A stretch of DNA of 64,000 bases. Origin: Meconema thalassinum (Eukaryota > Arthropoda > Insecta > Orthoptera > Tettigoniidae). Positions 31,886-42,904 of this stretch are shown here, piece after piece. The stretch covers positions 1,289,404,792-1,289,468,791 of the forward strand of contig OX336389.2 of NCBI GenBank assembly GCA_946902985.2. Direction: 5' to 3'. Made by a program: the position numbers and the translations under genes. The stretch's first letter is position 1. Each line of letters begins with the position of its first letter. Below the pieces are notes generated by a model. That model saw only the letters and a list, made by a program, of their open reading frames with translations. It was not told the origin of the DNA and did no database searches.

Positions 31886-32147
31886 AGACAGGAGTTCGAA
31901 GTCAGTTCGGTTATCGTATTCTCATTCAGAGAACGGTCAAATTTTAAGTTTGGAGTGAGTCCAATTCCTGTGAAGAGAACAGTGTGCGATATAACATTGT
32001 CTGCTATTGTCATATGGAGAACGAAATAGTTCTAATGCAAGCATTATATGGGATACAGTACGCAATAACATCGAGGAGTTAGACTTGAGTAGAGAGCAGA
32101 GGTTAATATATTTTAGCAATATATCCAACAAGCTTTAAATTAAAACA

Positions 32148-32270
32148 GCAATTTTTCTAGGTTTATGCCGTGTTTTGTGTGGGTTTTCGCCTAGGAACAC
32201 CAAGCTGACTCATCAGCGGGCTCTTGGTGTACGTGCCCGGACCCCCACAGGAGTAGCGAACTGTGCACTG
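32148..32270 (-). repeat. Single arm of the foldback family
   Basis: Matches 19497-19613 from TTTTTCTAGGTTTATGCCGT through CCCCCACAGGAGTAGCGA. The second arm is absent. Confidence 0.85.
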
Positions 32271-33837
32271 CCTCCCTTCTTATGAAGCTCGTCTGCACTT
32301 TTTTACTGCGAGGGCTAAAAGCTCAAGCAGCCTTTCACCTCACTATAAAGACTTCCAAAAAGATGGTAAGAAGCTTTAAATTACTTCGAACGCAGTTGTG
32401 AATATATATGCAAAATATTTTGAAACATCGTGGAGTGTTCATACGCAATGAAATCGCACTACTAGAATCTCACATTCGAGTGGACTTGCATAATATTGAA
32501 CAGTGACATTGATGATAGTGATATTCGTGCAGTAGTGGCGTACATGCATATTAGAACTGTGGGCGCATAGTCAACATTAGCAAGCTACATTACGTTGAAC
32601 ATAGTCCTTGATGAACAATATTCGAATGTAACAGTGGCGTGCGTATTAGGCTACATGAGATTAAGGGTGCACGGATTTATTAAAGGAATTAAATATGGCG
32701 AGCCACGGGGAGGAATGTTGTGAACAATTGCAAATAATCGACATTATGGACTGTTGAATACGTGATTAAGGGCGAAGTAGACATGATGAACAATCGAATC
32801 TATTGGACCAACCAACTCTAATGATGATTTATAGCCAACTGGGAGGATGTTGATCTGGCAAGATAGTCAACACGACAACGTTGGATGGAACGAAGCTGCG
32901 TGGATGTTTAAAGGATATCCACTCGACATCAGCTGATCGAGACCTGTTCGCCAGTTGTTAGAGAAATAATTTCCTCATTGTTTCTTCACTGCAATCATGA
33001 CCTAACTATTTTACCTTGATCGAGTATATGAATTTGATGACACTTATTATTATTGTTATTAATTATTTAATATGTTTTGAGTCAATTCTCACACGTTCAG
33101 ATTACTGTAGAGCAAGATTTAATTGCAAGTATTGTGACCTTTATGCATCTCTGATAGCATATTATTCCAACAAAATTTAATTCATGTCTCAAAGTCGATG
33201 TGAGAATAGGAGTTGCTTGTGAAACTAGAATGACAAAAGGATGGTTCGTACGTGACTTGAAGCAGCTTTTTCCCAGTGCGGACAAAGGTAGCAGGAAAGA
33301 GAAAATCCACATCTGGACACCAAATGCGCCAGACAACGCGCGGAGGTCGTTACACTACGCGGGTAAATGCAGAAAACATCAACGATTACCTACCAAATAA
33401 ACCCCGCCCATTTGAAAGGAATTAGAGCAGTAATTAGAATACAGAAACAGGAATTATACCATCGTATGGGGGATTATCCCAGCCTCTCAGAAATATCGTC
33501 AAAATTTAAATCGGATTATTCTGTGATTTTTGCCAGAATTAAAATGAAATCAGGGGGTGGATTTGAAACGACCAATGGCAGTGAGAGACGCTTGACGCGA
33601 CCGAATCCCGCCGAAATTAAGGGACAATGAAGCAAATTACGGAGCTCATTATATAAGGATCCAACGATCGGATTTTGAATAAAAAGGAGTCATTGAGACA
33701 TTGGAAATGAGGACGTTCTAAGGAGCTAGTTCGCATATTCATGTGAGTGTTATTTTGGAAACAAATTCTGAAACTCCCCTACTCCACGTCCCTTTAAGAG
33801 AAATCGTATAAATAATGGATCGAAACACAGCGAAGTC

Positions 33838-34080
33838 AGTCTACTTTGGGGCATCACGGGAGGCGGAAGCCTAGGCCCTGAGCGATCAGAAAGTACAGTG
33901 ATTTTTACAAGTTCTATAAGTCTACTTTGGGGCATCACGGGAGGCGGAAGCCTAGGCCCTGAGCGATCAGAAAGTACAGTGATTTTTACAAGTTCTATAA
34001 GTCTACTTTGGGGCATCACGGGAGGCGGAAGCCTTGGCCCTGAGCGATCAGAAATTAACGTGATTATTACAAGTTTTATA
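33838..34080 (+). repeat. Three tandem 81-bp units
   Basis: Units start AGTCTACTTTGGGGCATCAC at 33838, 33919 and 34000. The first two are nearly identical; the third differs toward its end. Because 81 is a multiple of three, long open frames appear on both strands; they are not genes. Confidence 0.95.
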
Positions 34081-35006
34081 AGTTCTTAATACGCGCTGTA
34101 GAGGCGAGAGCCTGCGATTGAGGCATAAGAATAATTAACATTTTTACAAGTTTATAAGTAGGAGCAAGTATACCTCCGAAATTCGAACATCGCTAAGTAT
34201 TCGCGAGTGCGAAGTAGAACAGTGCATATCATAACAGTATGACGCAGTTGTAATGATAGGTATAGCCGCCCGAGCTATTAAAAGCTAGACCAGTATTCTA
34301 GGAAGCTATGAACCGTCGGCCGAACTAAATAAGTTGAGGATAGCTATATGAGATAGGAGCTTCATGTGCGAGAACCGTGCATTGTGTTAATGGTAATAAT
34401 TCACAGTGGACCTTTGTTTTGGTGAAATTTTGAGAAAAACCGTGTGTAAATTATCCTCCTATCAAGATGAACCAACTAATGAAGAAGACTGATATCAAGG
34501 ACCAGAACCGCATCAGGAAATATGAGAGATAAGTAAATATTGTATGGGGCATGTGGGTCATAATGTTTCCCATTATTGGGGTCGGATAAGTTTATCTCGA
34601 TCATAAGCAGTTATGATAAAAATAGATATTTTAGGCATACCGGGCATGTTTGTGTAGATTTGTGTGTTTATCAGTAATGAGTATTTTTGTGTGTTTCATA
34701 ACGTAATAAGTATATGAGCATCAAAGTGTTATTTTAAATATGGTTTTGTTTGGGATGTCATTAATCTTGTTGAATGCACAGTCAAGGGCATATTTGTTTG
34801 ATAGTGCTTGTGTACAATGTGATTGTAAAAGCTAAATGGGGAAGACCGCTCGATATTGTGACAAGACCAGTAAGTGACACTGAAATTATGAGAGTAATAA
34901 GTATGGTAAGTGATTATCACGCGAAGGTAAGACAAGAATGGCTAGAGGATATTGTGAGATATATTCAGGTAAGGCTAAGAGTCGATCCTGGGTCGAGCAG
35001 AACTAA

Positions 35007-35113
35007 AGCGGAGGTGATATTCCCGCGTTCTTCGATGATATAATGGTGAGTGAAAATAATAGCGGAGGTGACATTCCCGCATTCTTCGACGATATATAAA
35101 TGGTAAGTAAAAT
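35007..35113 (+). repeat. Two tandem ~54-bp units
   Basis: AGCGGAGGTGATATTCCCGC and AGCGGAGGTGACATTCCCGC head two adjacent copies, each ending near an ATAATGGT/AAATGGTAAGT segment. Confidence 0.85.
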
Positions 35114-36605
35114 GATTGAATTCATTATCTGATGAGAGTCCACTTTAGCTCCGTCGGAAAAGTATGGTATTGCTCGAGCCCAAGGCAGGTAAAAGGGAGT
35201 CTTTAAGAAACAGGTAGAAATATGGTTAGCCGTCTGAATTCTAATGCAGCCAGGAAGGTTGTGCCGGCCTGCTGGTTATTACGGTGAAAGTGTGTCTGTC
35301 ACAAGGTCGAGTGTGTCATTGTATTCTATGAAGGGAGGTAGTCCAACTTCCCGGGGTTTCTTTTTGTGTACCGCTTCAGGAAGCGATGTATTCTATTTGT
35401 CATTATTTTTGGAGTGCATTCATTATGTTGTTGTTTATTAATAATCACGGCGCACCGGCTGCCGAAGTATTTATTTGATGCTTCATGTATGTTGACTTGT
35501 TTATTTTACTATAATTAACGGAGTTATAGCTCTGAGTGAAGTAATTGTTTTAAAGTTATAAAAACACACATGCCCGTAACCTAGAATAAATCTATTGCCT
35601 TCATTATCTGACTCTTGTGAGGAAAGATGATGATTGTACGAGTAGACATGTCCGATTTCCCAAAGAACAAGTTTTGCAAGTTATAAAAATAAGTGCGCAA
35701 TATTTGTTGTGATGGAATGGCTGGGTTTATTTAAGCCATAATTATTTGAATTAAGCCTGTTGACAATAACCCTTGGACTTAAAGCAGTGGACTGCAGTAA
35801 AATAGACTATTTTCTATTCCTGGTTTCAGCCAGTGTGAAACATTATTTTTGCATTTTTTTGATGTTGTTGATTTCAGTAATTTAAGGGAGTTGATTTTGT
35901 TTTATTTGTCTATGGTTGGGAGAAAAGGGAGATGATGTTTTTGTGAAATAAATTATTTTATATTAGGAGTTCTCTGACCTACTGATTTTAAGATAAGCCT
36001 CCTGTGATCCTGTGACTATATTCCTAGGATGTTTAGAATAAGTTAGAGCCACCCCGAACAGAGCACTACCCGAGTAAGAGTCGGCATCCTAGAAGAACGC
36101 GGAAGGATATAGTATAGGAATTTCACATGAGTAACTAGAATTCGAGATATTATTCATGACCATTAATGAAGTTGAACAGGGCAATTAGGCCTATCAGTAA
36201 GTGGAACTGATTTGATGGTTTATAACAAAAGGCTATTACGAGTGTAACTGACATAAGGGAAATTTAATAGGATGATAAAAAAGTATGATATTAGAGGAAG
36301 TTACTGATTCCAATTAGCTGATGGAAATTTTTATTAGTTGATCATTAAGATGAATTAATTATTTATGAATTATTAAAGGTATTGCAGAGGTAGAAATTTC
36401 TGGTTTGGATTTAAGCTCTACAATGGTATCAGATGAAATTATACTATTTACTGTAACTGAGGATTAAATTGTACGGCATTAAGAGTTTGTATGCTTATTG
36501 AAGTAGGCCTATAGGTTTGAATTGAGGTATGTAGCAGTGACTACAATAATGAATAATTTGACAGTGAAATTGTTGAGTATATTTGAGGTCCAATGTAGTC
36601 ATGAT

Positions 36606-36848
36606 AAAGGGCCGCGGTGGCCGAGAGCGCTACCGCGTGCCTCGCTGGTATCGGGCAAGGGTGGGTTCAAATCCCACCTAGGTCGTCCTGAAAATAGTTT
36701 TCGTGTTTTCCCATTTTCACCACCAGGCAAATGCCAGGACGGTTCCTTTCAATAGGTCCACGGCCGATTTCCTTCCAATATCCCTTCCCTGGCCCGTCAT
36801 GAAAAGAAAAGTACATGGCCATTGGCTGCATTAATAATAAAAATAATA
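36606..36848 (+). mobile_element. tRNA-derived SINE with 10-bp target duplication
   Basis: TAGTCATGAT flanks it (36596-36605, 36849-36858). The head has GGTGGCCGAGAGCGCTACCG (A-box-like) and GGGTTCAAATCCC (B-box-like). The body includes CACCAGGCAAATGCCAGGAC, also seen in the next SINE. The tail is ATA-rich. Confidence 0.92.
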
Positions 36849-37295
36849 TAGTCATGATGACCTTTTTGGGAAGTAACAAGCCAACGCATGTGGTAACTTA
36901 GTATTAGCGTTGATGATATATTCATTATTAAAAGTGAAATGCCAGGATAAATATAGTAGATGCTATAGCGATATTTTAATACTAATTAATCCTCAAATAT
37001 TAGAAAAAAATTCAATGAAATCCACCAGACAAGGAAAGTCTATGGTTTATTCGTTGATTTGTAGTCTACACACCAGAAATAAATACTAATTGATACCATC
37101 ATGAAAGGACCTGTTGATGATGTATTAAAAGAAAGTCCATGTGGTTGGAAGGATTTGGGAATTATTAGGAGGAAATGGTAGAGATACAGTATATAAATCA
37201 ACGGATGATTATTTTTTTATTGCTGGAGTTAATGGAGAAGGACATAGGAAGGAATACTGGCCGAGTGTAGAATGTGACTGTGAGAATTGTTTACT

Positions 37296-37604
37296 TTTTT
37301 TTGTCGTGTGGCCTCCTCAGAGGCCGATTGCCGATTCGACGCCCATGGGCGACCTGCACGTCGGGATGAGAGATGGAATGGATGGAGATGAATGAAACTG
37401 GGCAAGGATGTGGAAGGAAGCGGCCGTGGCCTATTAGAAGGTACCGTCCCAGCATTTGCCTGGTGTTGAAAATGGGGAAACCACGGAAAACCATTTCAAG
37501 GACGGCCGACGGTGGGGCTCGAACCCACGCGTCTACCGAGTCAACAGAGAGCTTGGCCCCATGACCTTACGCTGCGTTTAGCCAGCGTAGCCACTGCTGT
37601 CGGT
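37296..37604 (-). mobile_element. tRNA-derived SINE, minus strand
   Basis: Flanked by AATTGTTTACT (37285-37295) and AACTGTTTACT (37605-37615). On the minus strand the head carries GTGGGTTCGAGCCCCACC as B box, followed by CACCAGGCAAATGCTGGGAC and a longer 3' part than the SINE at 36606. The head differs, but the mid-body is shared, so the two families share modules. Confidence 0.9.
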
Positions 37605-38164
37605 AACTGTTTACTGATTTGTTGTAAATTGCTAGATTAAAGAGACGACTGTATAAAGATTAATAGCAAGTACAAAAGTAAATAATTCGGTGTTAATTCA
37701 TCGAGTGAAGTGATAAACGTTTTTTCAGTGATTTTTTAATGAACGTTATTCTCTAGTGATTTATTTTATTTTTCTGAGAATTTCCTTTGTTCGAACTTAT
37801 ATTTATTTACAGTATTTAAGGGAAATACATTGATACAGATCCCAACCTTAAAGTGACGTGCCTACCAGATTGTAGGATGTCTTATTGCTGTATGACAATC
37901 GTGGAATAAATGTTTTATTTTAGAACTGATTTTGGATTTTATATTTGAAGTTGTATTTTTTGGAATGCAATTTAGCCCTTATTTGCATTTTAAGAATATT
38001 TGTCTGACGATACCTACCCATCTATTCTCATAGCGCCCTAAGACACTTAGTCTCATGCTACCCGAGCTTTGTTTTTTAAAATTATTGATTTCCAGACAAA
38101 TGTTCACAGGCAAATATTCCTTTTGCAGAATAAGATGACTCCTTCTTTGGTGATTGGCGGTGAT

Positions 38165-38540
38165 TTTTACCGGGTCATCGTTTCTCATCAGGGAAACGGG
38201 CACAGTACCTGGGATAGCTTGCGCAACGACACCATGAGAAGAGAGGCCAACGACAAATTCGAGTTGGAGAAGTCGTGGTTGTTAGTAGCGACAACAAGAG
38301 GAGGATAGACTGGCCCATTGGCAGAGTGGTGACAATGATCCCTGGTAGAGACTCCAAGGTACGGGTGGTGCAGGTGAAGACATCCCGTGGAGAGCTGATC
38401 CGCCCTGTGCAACACGCCTACCCTTCGAAAGTGTGTTCTTCACCCAGTAGTCCATGTGAGGGCGAAACAAAACTGACAGAGGCACCCATTTCTAATGTAA
38501 TTCCACAGGACACCAAGAACGTGACCAGAACTGGATGAAG
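38165..38540 (+). pseudogene. BEL/Pao integrase C-terminal domain, decayed
   Basis: The plus-strand translation reads VVVSSDNKRRIDWPIGRVVT, MIPGRDSKVRVVQVKTSRGE and LIRPVQHAYPSKV, the DUF5641 tail of BEL integrases (compare VGDLVLVRD ... GRV in the element at 14.7 kb). The frame before residue VVV changes, so the join to the upstream part is damaged. It belongs with the integrase that ends at about 31235, from which it is separated by foreign DNA. Stop at 38536. Confidence 0.85.
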
Positions 38541-38669
38541 AGTGAACCTACCTTCGCGCCTCATTTGTGATATGTAACTTGTTGGGTTAATTCGTTTTGA
38601 GGTTTTCATTCATTGTGTGTTGTGTACTTCTTTCCTGCTTTCACTATGCCAAGGTGGGAGGATGTTAAG

Positions 38670-39790
38670 AAAATGGTCTAATGATCAAGATGGTGACACA
38701 AAGTGTTGATACATGGTTTGGAAAGTCACGGTAACAGTAGCTTCGTTGCTATCTTGGTAAGTCGTTTTGCAAGTCCTCAGGGCTGCCAGATGCCTCGTAA
38801 CATTCTACAACTATTTGAGCCGTAGATTGAATATCGTAGAATCTGTTCGTATAAACAATTTTAAGCTTTGCACACTATTATATCTTAATATTGAAGATAT
38901 ATTTTGAGCAACAGTGTTAGCAAAATGAATCTACGTACGGTTCGTTTTTGGGTTCCATGTTTAACTGCATAGCCTATAAGTTCCACACCATTGAATTGAT
39001 TTCTACCAAATTTTGTATACACAGTGTATTCCATTAGATATATAACTGTGCACATTTTCAGAGACACCAGTTTTACCAACTACTTGATAACTCTTCTAGG
39101 GCATTTGAGCCGCAGACTCTCATTATCTCATAATCCATGCAGGAGAAACAATTTCAAATGTGCTCTATCAGGTCTCAAATATTCAGATATATTTTTAGCA
39201 AATCTTATAGTGGCAGTACTTCCAACTTAATTCTGTATATTTTACTGTATATTGATGACTCATTGGATTGACTCTTAAATTCTAAGAAAAGTAGGAACTT
39301 TAGTTCGTCATAGAACTACTTGTTGTAAATTGATATTGCATTATGGTAATTTTATGCAATACTGGCAGTAACTGAACAATTTTTGTTTCATTTTAGAGTA
39401 GGAGTAATCGGGATACATCAGTAGTTATCTGAGATATGGCAGTTAGTATTGGTTACGGTTAGACTCTCTCTCTCTTGGGGCAGATGGCCTCGCTGTTCCG
39501 GCCCGTAAATCAACAATAACTAACCAAGACTGCCTCATGGATACAAGATGGCCAGGGCTTCAACGTGAGGTATGACGTAACGAAGGTCTTGGGGTGTTCA
39601 CCCGGGCGAAGCTGGCTATGATTCCTGGCATGTTTATTAAATATCAGAGGCGTTGTGGTAAGCTAGACTGAGTTCGAGCGCCCTATCATTATCCCCTTCA
39701 TCCTAAGTTAACTGCCCATCACCCCACCTCCCCGTCTCGCAGACACGTGAGGTGATTTAAGCTGTACCGTACTTTACTGTAAAAATCATT
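38670..39790. other. Possible LTR remains and diverged repeats
   Basis: After the putative LTR start, two diverged copies are visible: a segment around ATTTGAGCCGTAGATT (38811-38925) and one around ATTTGAGCCGCAGACT (39098-39215), both ending in AGATATATTTTTAGCAA-like sequence. At 39473-39530 lies a retroposon tail fragment (GGGGCAGATGGCCTCG ... CAACAATAACTAAC). Otherwise nothing. Confidence 0.45.
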
Positions 39791-39822
39791 TGACGTACTA
39801 CCAGGTTTACGCTGAGAGCCGT

Positions 39823-40789
39823 TCTCAATATCTCCGAAACTACGATTATCCCAATTATTCTTACTCGTATTACAGCAATCAAACTAAAATTGTGTATGAT
39901 GATAGAGGACTATTAAGTACATATATGTGACCTTCAAAAACCTGATAAACTCAACAATAGAATGGCGGCCAACGCGAATTTTAAATATTTAAAATGACTT
40001 TTCAGACAATCCGATCATCTGAGAACAAATACACTTGGTACAGCAATTTTTCTTCGGAGCTTCATACACAGGCAACTATTGTTTTTCAATCATTAAAAAA
40101 TTCAATATGGCATCAGTTCGAAATTTTAAAGACTTCCTTTTAGCCTTTTTTCATCATAAGAAATATAGGCTTATGATATCACTTTTGTAAGTGTGTGTGT
40201 CCCTAACAAAATGTAAACGCATAGAGCGGGTTCAATTAAACATGCTAATGACTTACTACTACACCCTTCTAACCTCGAACATGCCTTTCAAATTTTAATT
40301 AGTCTCTCCGAAACTATTACCGCTATCAACCTAAAATTTTATATGATGATAGAGGACTCTTAAGTTAAGTTTATGTATGTTGACATTCATAAACCAGATA
40401 AAAGAAACCAACATTAAATTTAAATTAGGTATTTAAATTATAAATCGCATTTTCTCGCGACAATCATCTGAGCGCAGTAAAACTTGGCATGATAAATCTT
40501 CATACAAGGCTTAATGTACCGGTACCTAATTAAATGCAGTTTTTGAGAGAAATTCAAGACTGTGCGAAATTTAAAAGATTGAGTTTTTATTTCTTTCATC
40601 CTAATCAAGTGATCCAATTAAAAGTTCGCATAATGAATAATCTGCTGGAATATAATTCTATGTCGTACATATAAAGCAATCCAACATGGTGGGCATGATA
40701 AATATTTCACCGGTTCTCAATATCTCCGAAACTATTGTAGCAATCAATCTAAAATTTTGTATGGTGTTGGAGGACTATTAAGTTATTAC
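39823..40789 (+). repeat. Diverged ~450-bp tandem repeat
   Basis: The block CTCAATATCTCCGAAACTA followed by AGCAATCAA, AAAATT and GAGGACTATTAAGT begins near 39823, 40305 and 40724, with AT-rich spacers of similar layout. The last unit continues after the hAT element at 42102. A further copy is at 48320-48760. Units are clearly old. Function unknown. Confidence 0.8.
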
Positions 40790-42101
40790 TAGAGCCCTGC
40801 GCGGATAAACAAAACGTTATCCGCATCCGCCCCGCATCCGCACGACTGTTATCCGCATCCACCCCGCATCCGCACAACCGTTATCCGCATCCGCCCCGCA
40901 TCCGCACGCCTGTTATCCGCCTCCGCCCCACATCCGCATAACTTTTATTCGCATCCGCCCCACATCCGCATGAATTTTATCCAAATCCGCTGATATTTCA
41001 ATATTATGATTAATTTATTAGATCAAGCATAACGTGTTAAACCAACACATTTAGACATTTGAGGAGAAAGTCGTTCCTGATAATTTTCTTCATTGCAAGG
41101 AACTTCAAGTTGGCATTCCAAGGGATTTCAAGTTGGATGACACTTCTGGTTCCTTGACCTCCGCTTTAGACAAAAAATTGGCTATACTTTTTTTGGCTAC
41201 TTTCGCACTTGTGCCTCAGTAAGTTTGATGTGCCCGATTTGTGTCCTGAGTATGAATACACTTTTTTTTACAGGTAAAACATAGCTATATCGTTCACCTT
41301 TTCGTTTCCATTGAAAACGTAACCAAATGTCTGCCATGTCGTTGACTTGAGCTTTGTTTCACGCGCTATTGAATATTCACCTTGTTTTATTTTAATAGAT
41401 AGTTTATCCATGTTGGTGAAATGATGTTCATACTCACGGTCGCGGTAACATTCACTACGTGAACTTCTCTTTACGTTTGGAGAAAGGGATTGACATTTGG
41501 CCGGAAATTCCAAGTCTGTCATCAATTTCATCATCCTTCTGCTTCTGGACCCATCCATGTTCGCATAGTTGATGTCATAGTTGATGTTGCAATATCACAG
41601 CCAACGTGCTTCAGTGACAAGTTGGAAATAAATCTACAGATAAACCTGGATCCCGATCTTCCAGGATAGCTTAGATGGCGAAGTAGCTGACATGAGGAAT
41701 GTTAATGATGTCACCACGATGAACTAACAAGCTTATTGACAGCATTATATCTCGTACGTATAATAACAATGGCAGTGAGAATTGATGATGATGAGATGTC
41801 AAGACCATCTACTACAAACATACGATAGTATATGAGTAAAATGATCTTCTCGTGTATAAGTGCAATACGTGCCTGAATATATCGTACGCAATAGGCTATA
41901 GCATAAAGCTGTAGATTGGCATATCAAATATGTAATATTAAAGTATGTTTGTATTCTAAAGACCATCCGCAAATTTACTCGAAACATTATCCGCAGCGTA
42001 TCCGCTATCCGCACAGCAATGTAAACTATATCCGCGTGGCGAAAAAATTTGCGGATATCCGCGGGTTTATCCGCGGATATCCGCATCCGCGCTGGGCTTT
42101 A
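40790..42101 (-). mobile_element. hAT element, 1312 bp, with GCGGAT-rich ends
   Basis: GTTATTAC flanks it on both sides (40782-40789, 42102-42109), an 8-bp hAT duplication. Ends are inverted: TAGAGCCCTGCGCGGAT on the left, and TAAAGCCCAGCGCGGAT reading in from the right. Both subterminal regions are arrays of ATCCGC and GCGGAT repeats. The related repeat at 48541-48600 has the uninterrupted site (ACTATTAAGTTATTACACAT), confirming the ends. It carries a relic of a BED finger. Confidence 0.95.
41200..41558 (-). pseudogene. hAT transposase N-terminal relic (BED finger)
   Basis: The minus-strand frame begins MDGSRSRRMMKLMTDLEFPA and reaches WQTFGYVFNGNEKVNDIAMF. A stop at 41268 sits where the first finger cysteine is expected, then VYSYSGHKSGTSNLLRHKC follows in frame. 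W-x2-FG and GTSNLLRH are usual in BED-type fingers of hAT transposases. The catalytic part is absent, so the element is non-autonomous. Confidence 0.75.
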
Positions 42102-42109
42102 GTTATTAC

Positions 42110-42900
42110 ACATATGTGATTTTCAGAAGATTGATAAAAACAAAAACGACATGGCAGTCATACAACTGAACCCTTTATACACAGGATGTATAAATGATTC
42201 TAACAGTGGCGGCCTGTGGTAAGTAAAGCTGGGTGTTGCACCAAAATTTCTGATGTCGCAATTTAATATGGGAAGTTTACACATGTAACAAAAATTAATT
42301 AACGTTAGGTAAACTACAGTTCTATAAAAACTGAAATACATGGGTTTTCCAAAATAACTGTACGTTCGACAAATAGACAAATTTTAATGGCTCTTTTGGG
42401 CTTCTTCCTATAGGAATTCATTAAAAAAAATCAGATTTATGTATTTAAGCCCTATGTCTGAGTTCATGGGAAGAATTTTAAACACAGCAGGTTGTCTCAG
42501 GTTGGGTCTCAATCTCCGGGATAATAAACATTCTCAACATAAAAACATGGCAACCGAAAAGTTTGTACGTTAACGAAAAATGTTATTACTAACAAAGACG
42601 GGCACATATTCTGCATAAGGATAGGATTTTTATCATTTTAAATGATCTTGTCGACTTCGTAGTTACGCTGGGGTCTGGCGTTACGTTACGGTGACGGGAC
42701 GAAATGTACCGAGCATGCACTGAGGTGTGTGACGTCATAATACTGCTTGAGCTTCCTCCTTTCCCCGCGCGCTCCGGTGAGCGTGACGTCATCCAGCCAG
42801 CTACCTCCTTTGACCTTGGTTTGCACTTGCTAACGGACTTTGAGTTCACGCAGCATTTGTAGCATTTAAAATGATATAAAGTCTAGTCTTTCAGACTGAC
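42110..42900. other. Repeat continuation and unassigned DNA
   Basis: 42110-42170 continues the ~450-bp repeat unit. The rest is unrecognised. A GC-richer patch around 42660-42800 has two TGACGTCA-like sites (GTGACGTCATAA, GTGACGTCATCC), which are CRE-like, but I cannot tie them to a gene. Confidence 0.4.
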
Positions 42901-42904
42901 TATC

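Larger units (their letters stand above)
31240..38160. other. ~6.8-7 kb of foreign repeat DNA splitting the BEL integrase
   Basis: This stretch contains no recognisable protein domain. It holds local tandem repeats (31690-31885, 33838-34080, 35007-35113), one foldback arm (32148-32270) and two SINEs (36606-36848, 37296-37604). Part may be LTR or untranslated region of another retroelement, since it has long GC-moderate, stop-rich stretches and a repeated leader-like sequence, but I cannot define its ends. Confidence 0.45.
27014..38670 (+). mobile_element. Decayed BEL/Pao retrotransposon, split by foreign DNA
   Basis: Gag fingers, protease, RT, RNase H linker and integrase blocks follow in BEL/Pao order from 27381 to about 31230; the integrase C-terminal block appears only at 38230-38480. 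The ~6.8 kb between is unrelated repeat DNA. AAGGTGGGAGGA followed by TGTTAAG at 38651-38669 looks like polypurine tract plus LTR start. A similar GGTGGGGAAGGGTTAAG lies at 27015-27031, near the 5' side, where a polypurine tract is unexpected. Stops and frameshifts throughout: long dead. Confidence 0.8.

Noticed and set aside
33750..34089. Repetitive 89- and 63-codon frames
   Set aside because: Products of the 81-bp tandem repeat, whose period is a multiple of three.
42650..42800. CRE-like TGACGTCA sites in a GC-richer patch as a promoter
   Set aside because: No transcription unit can be placed nearby; only transposon relics flank it.
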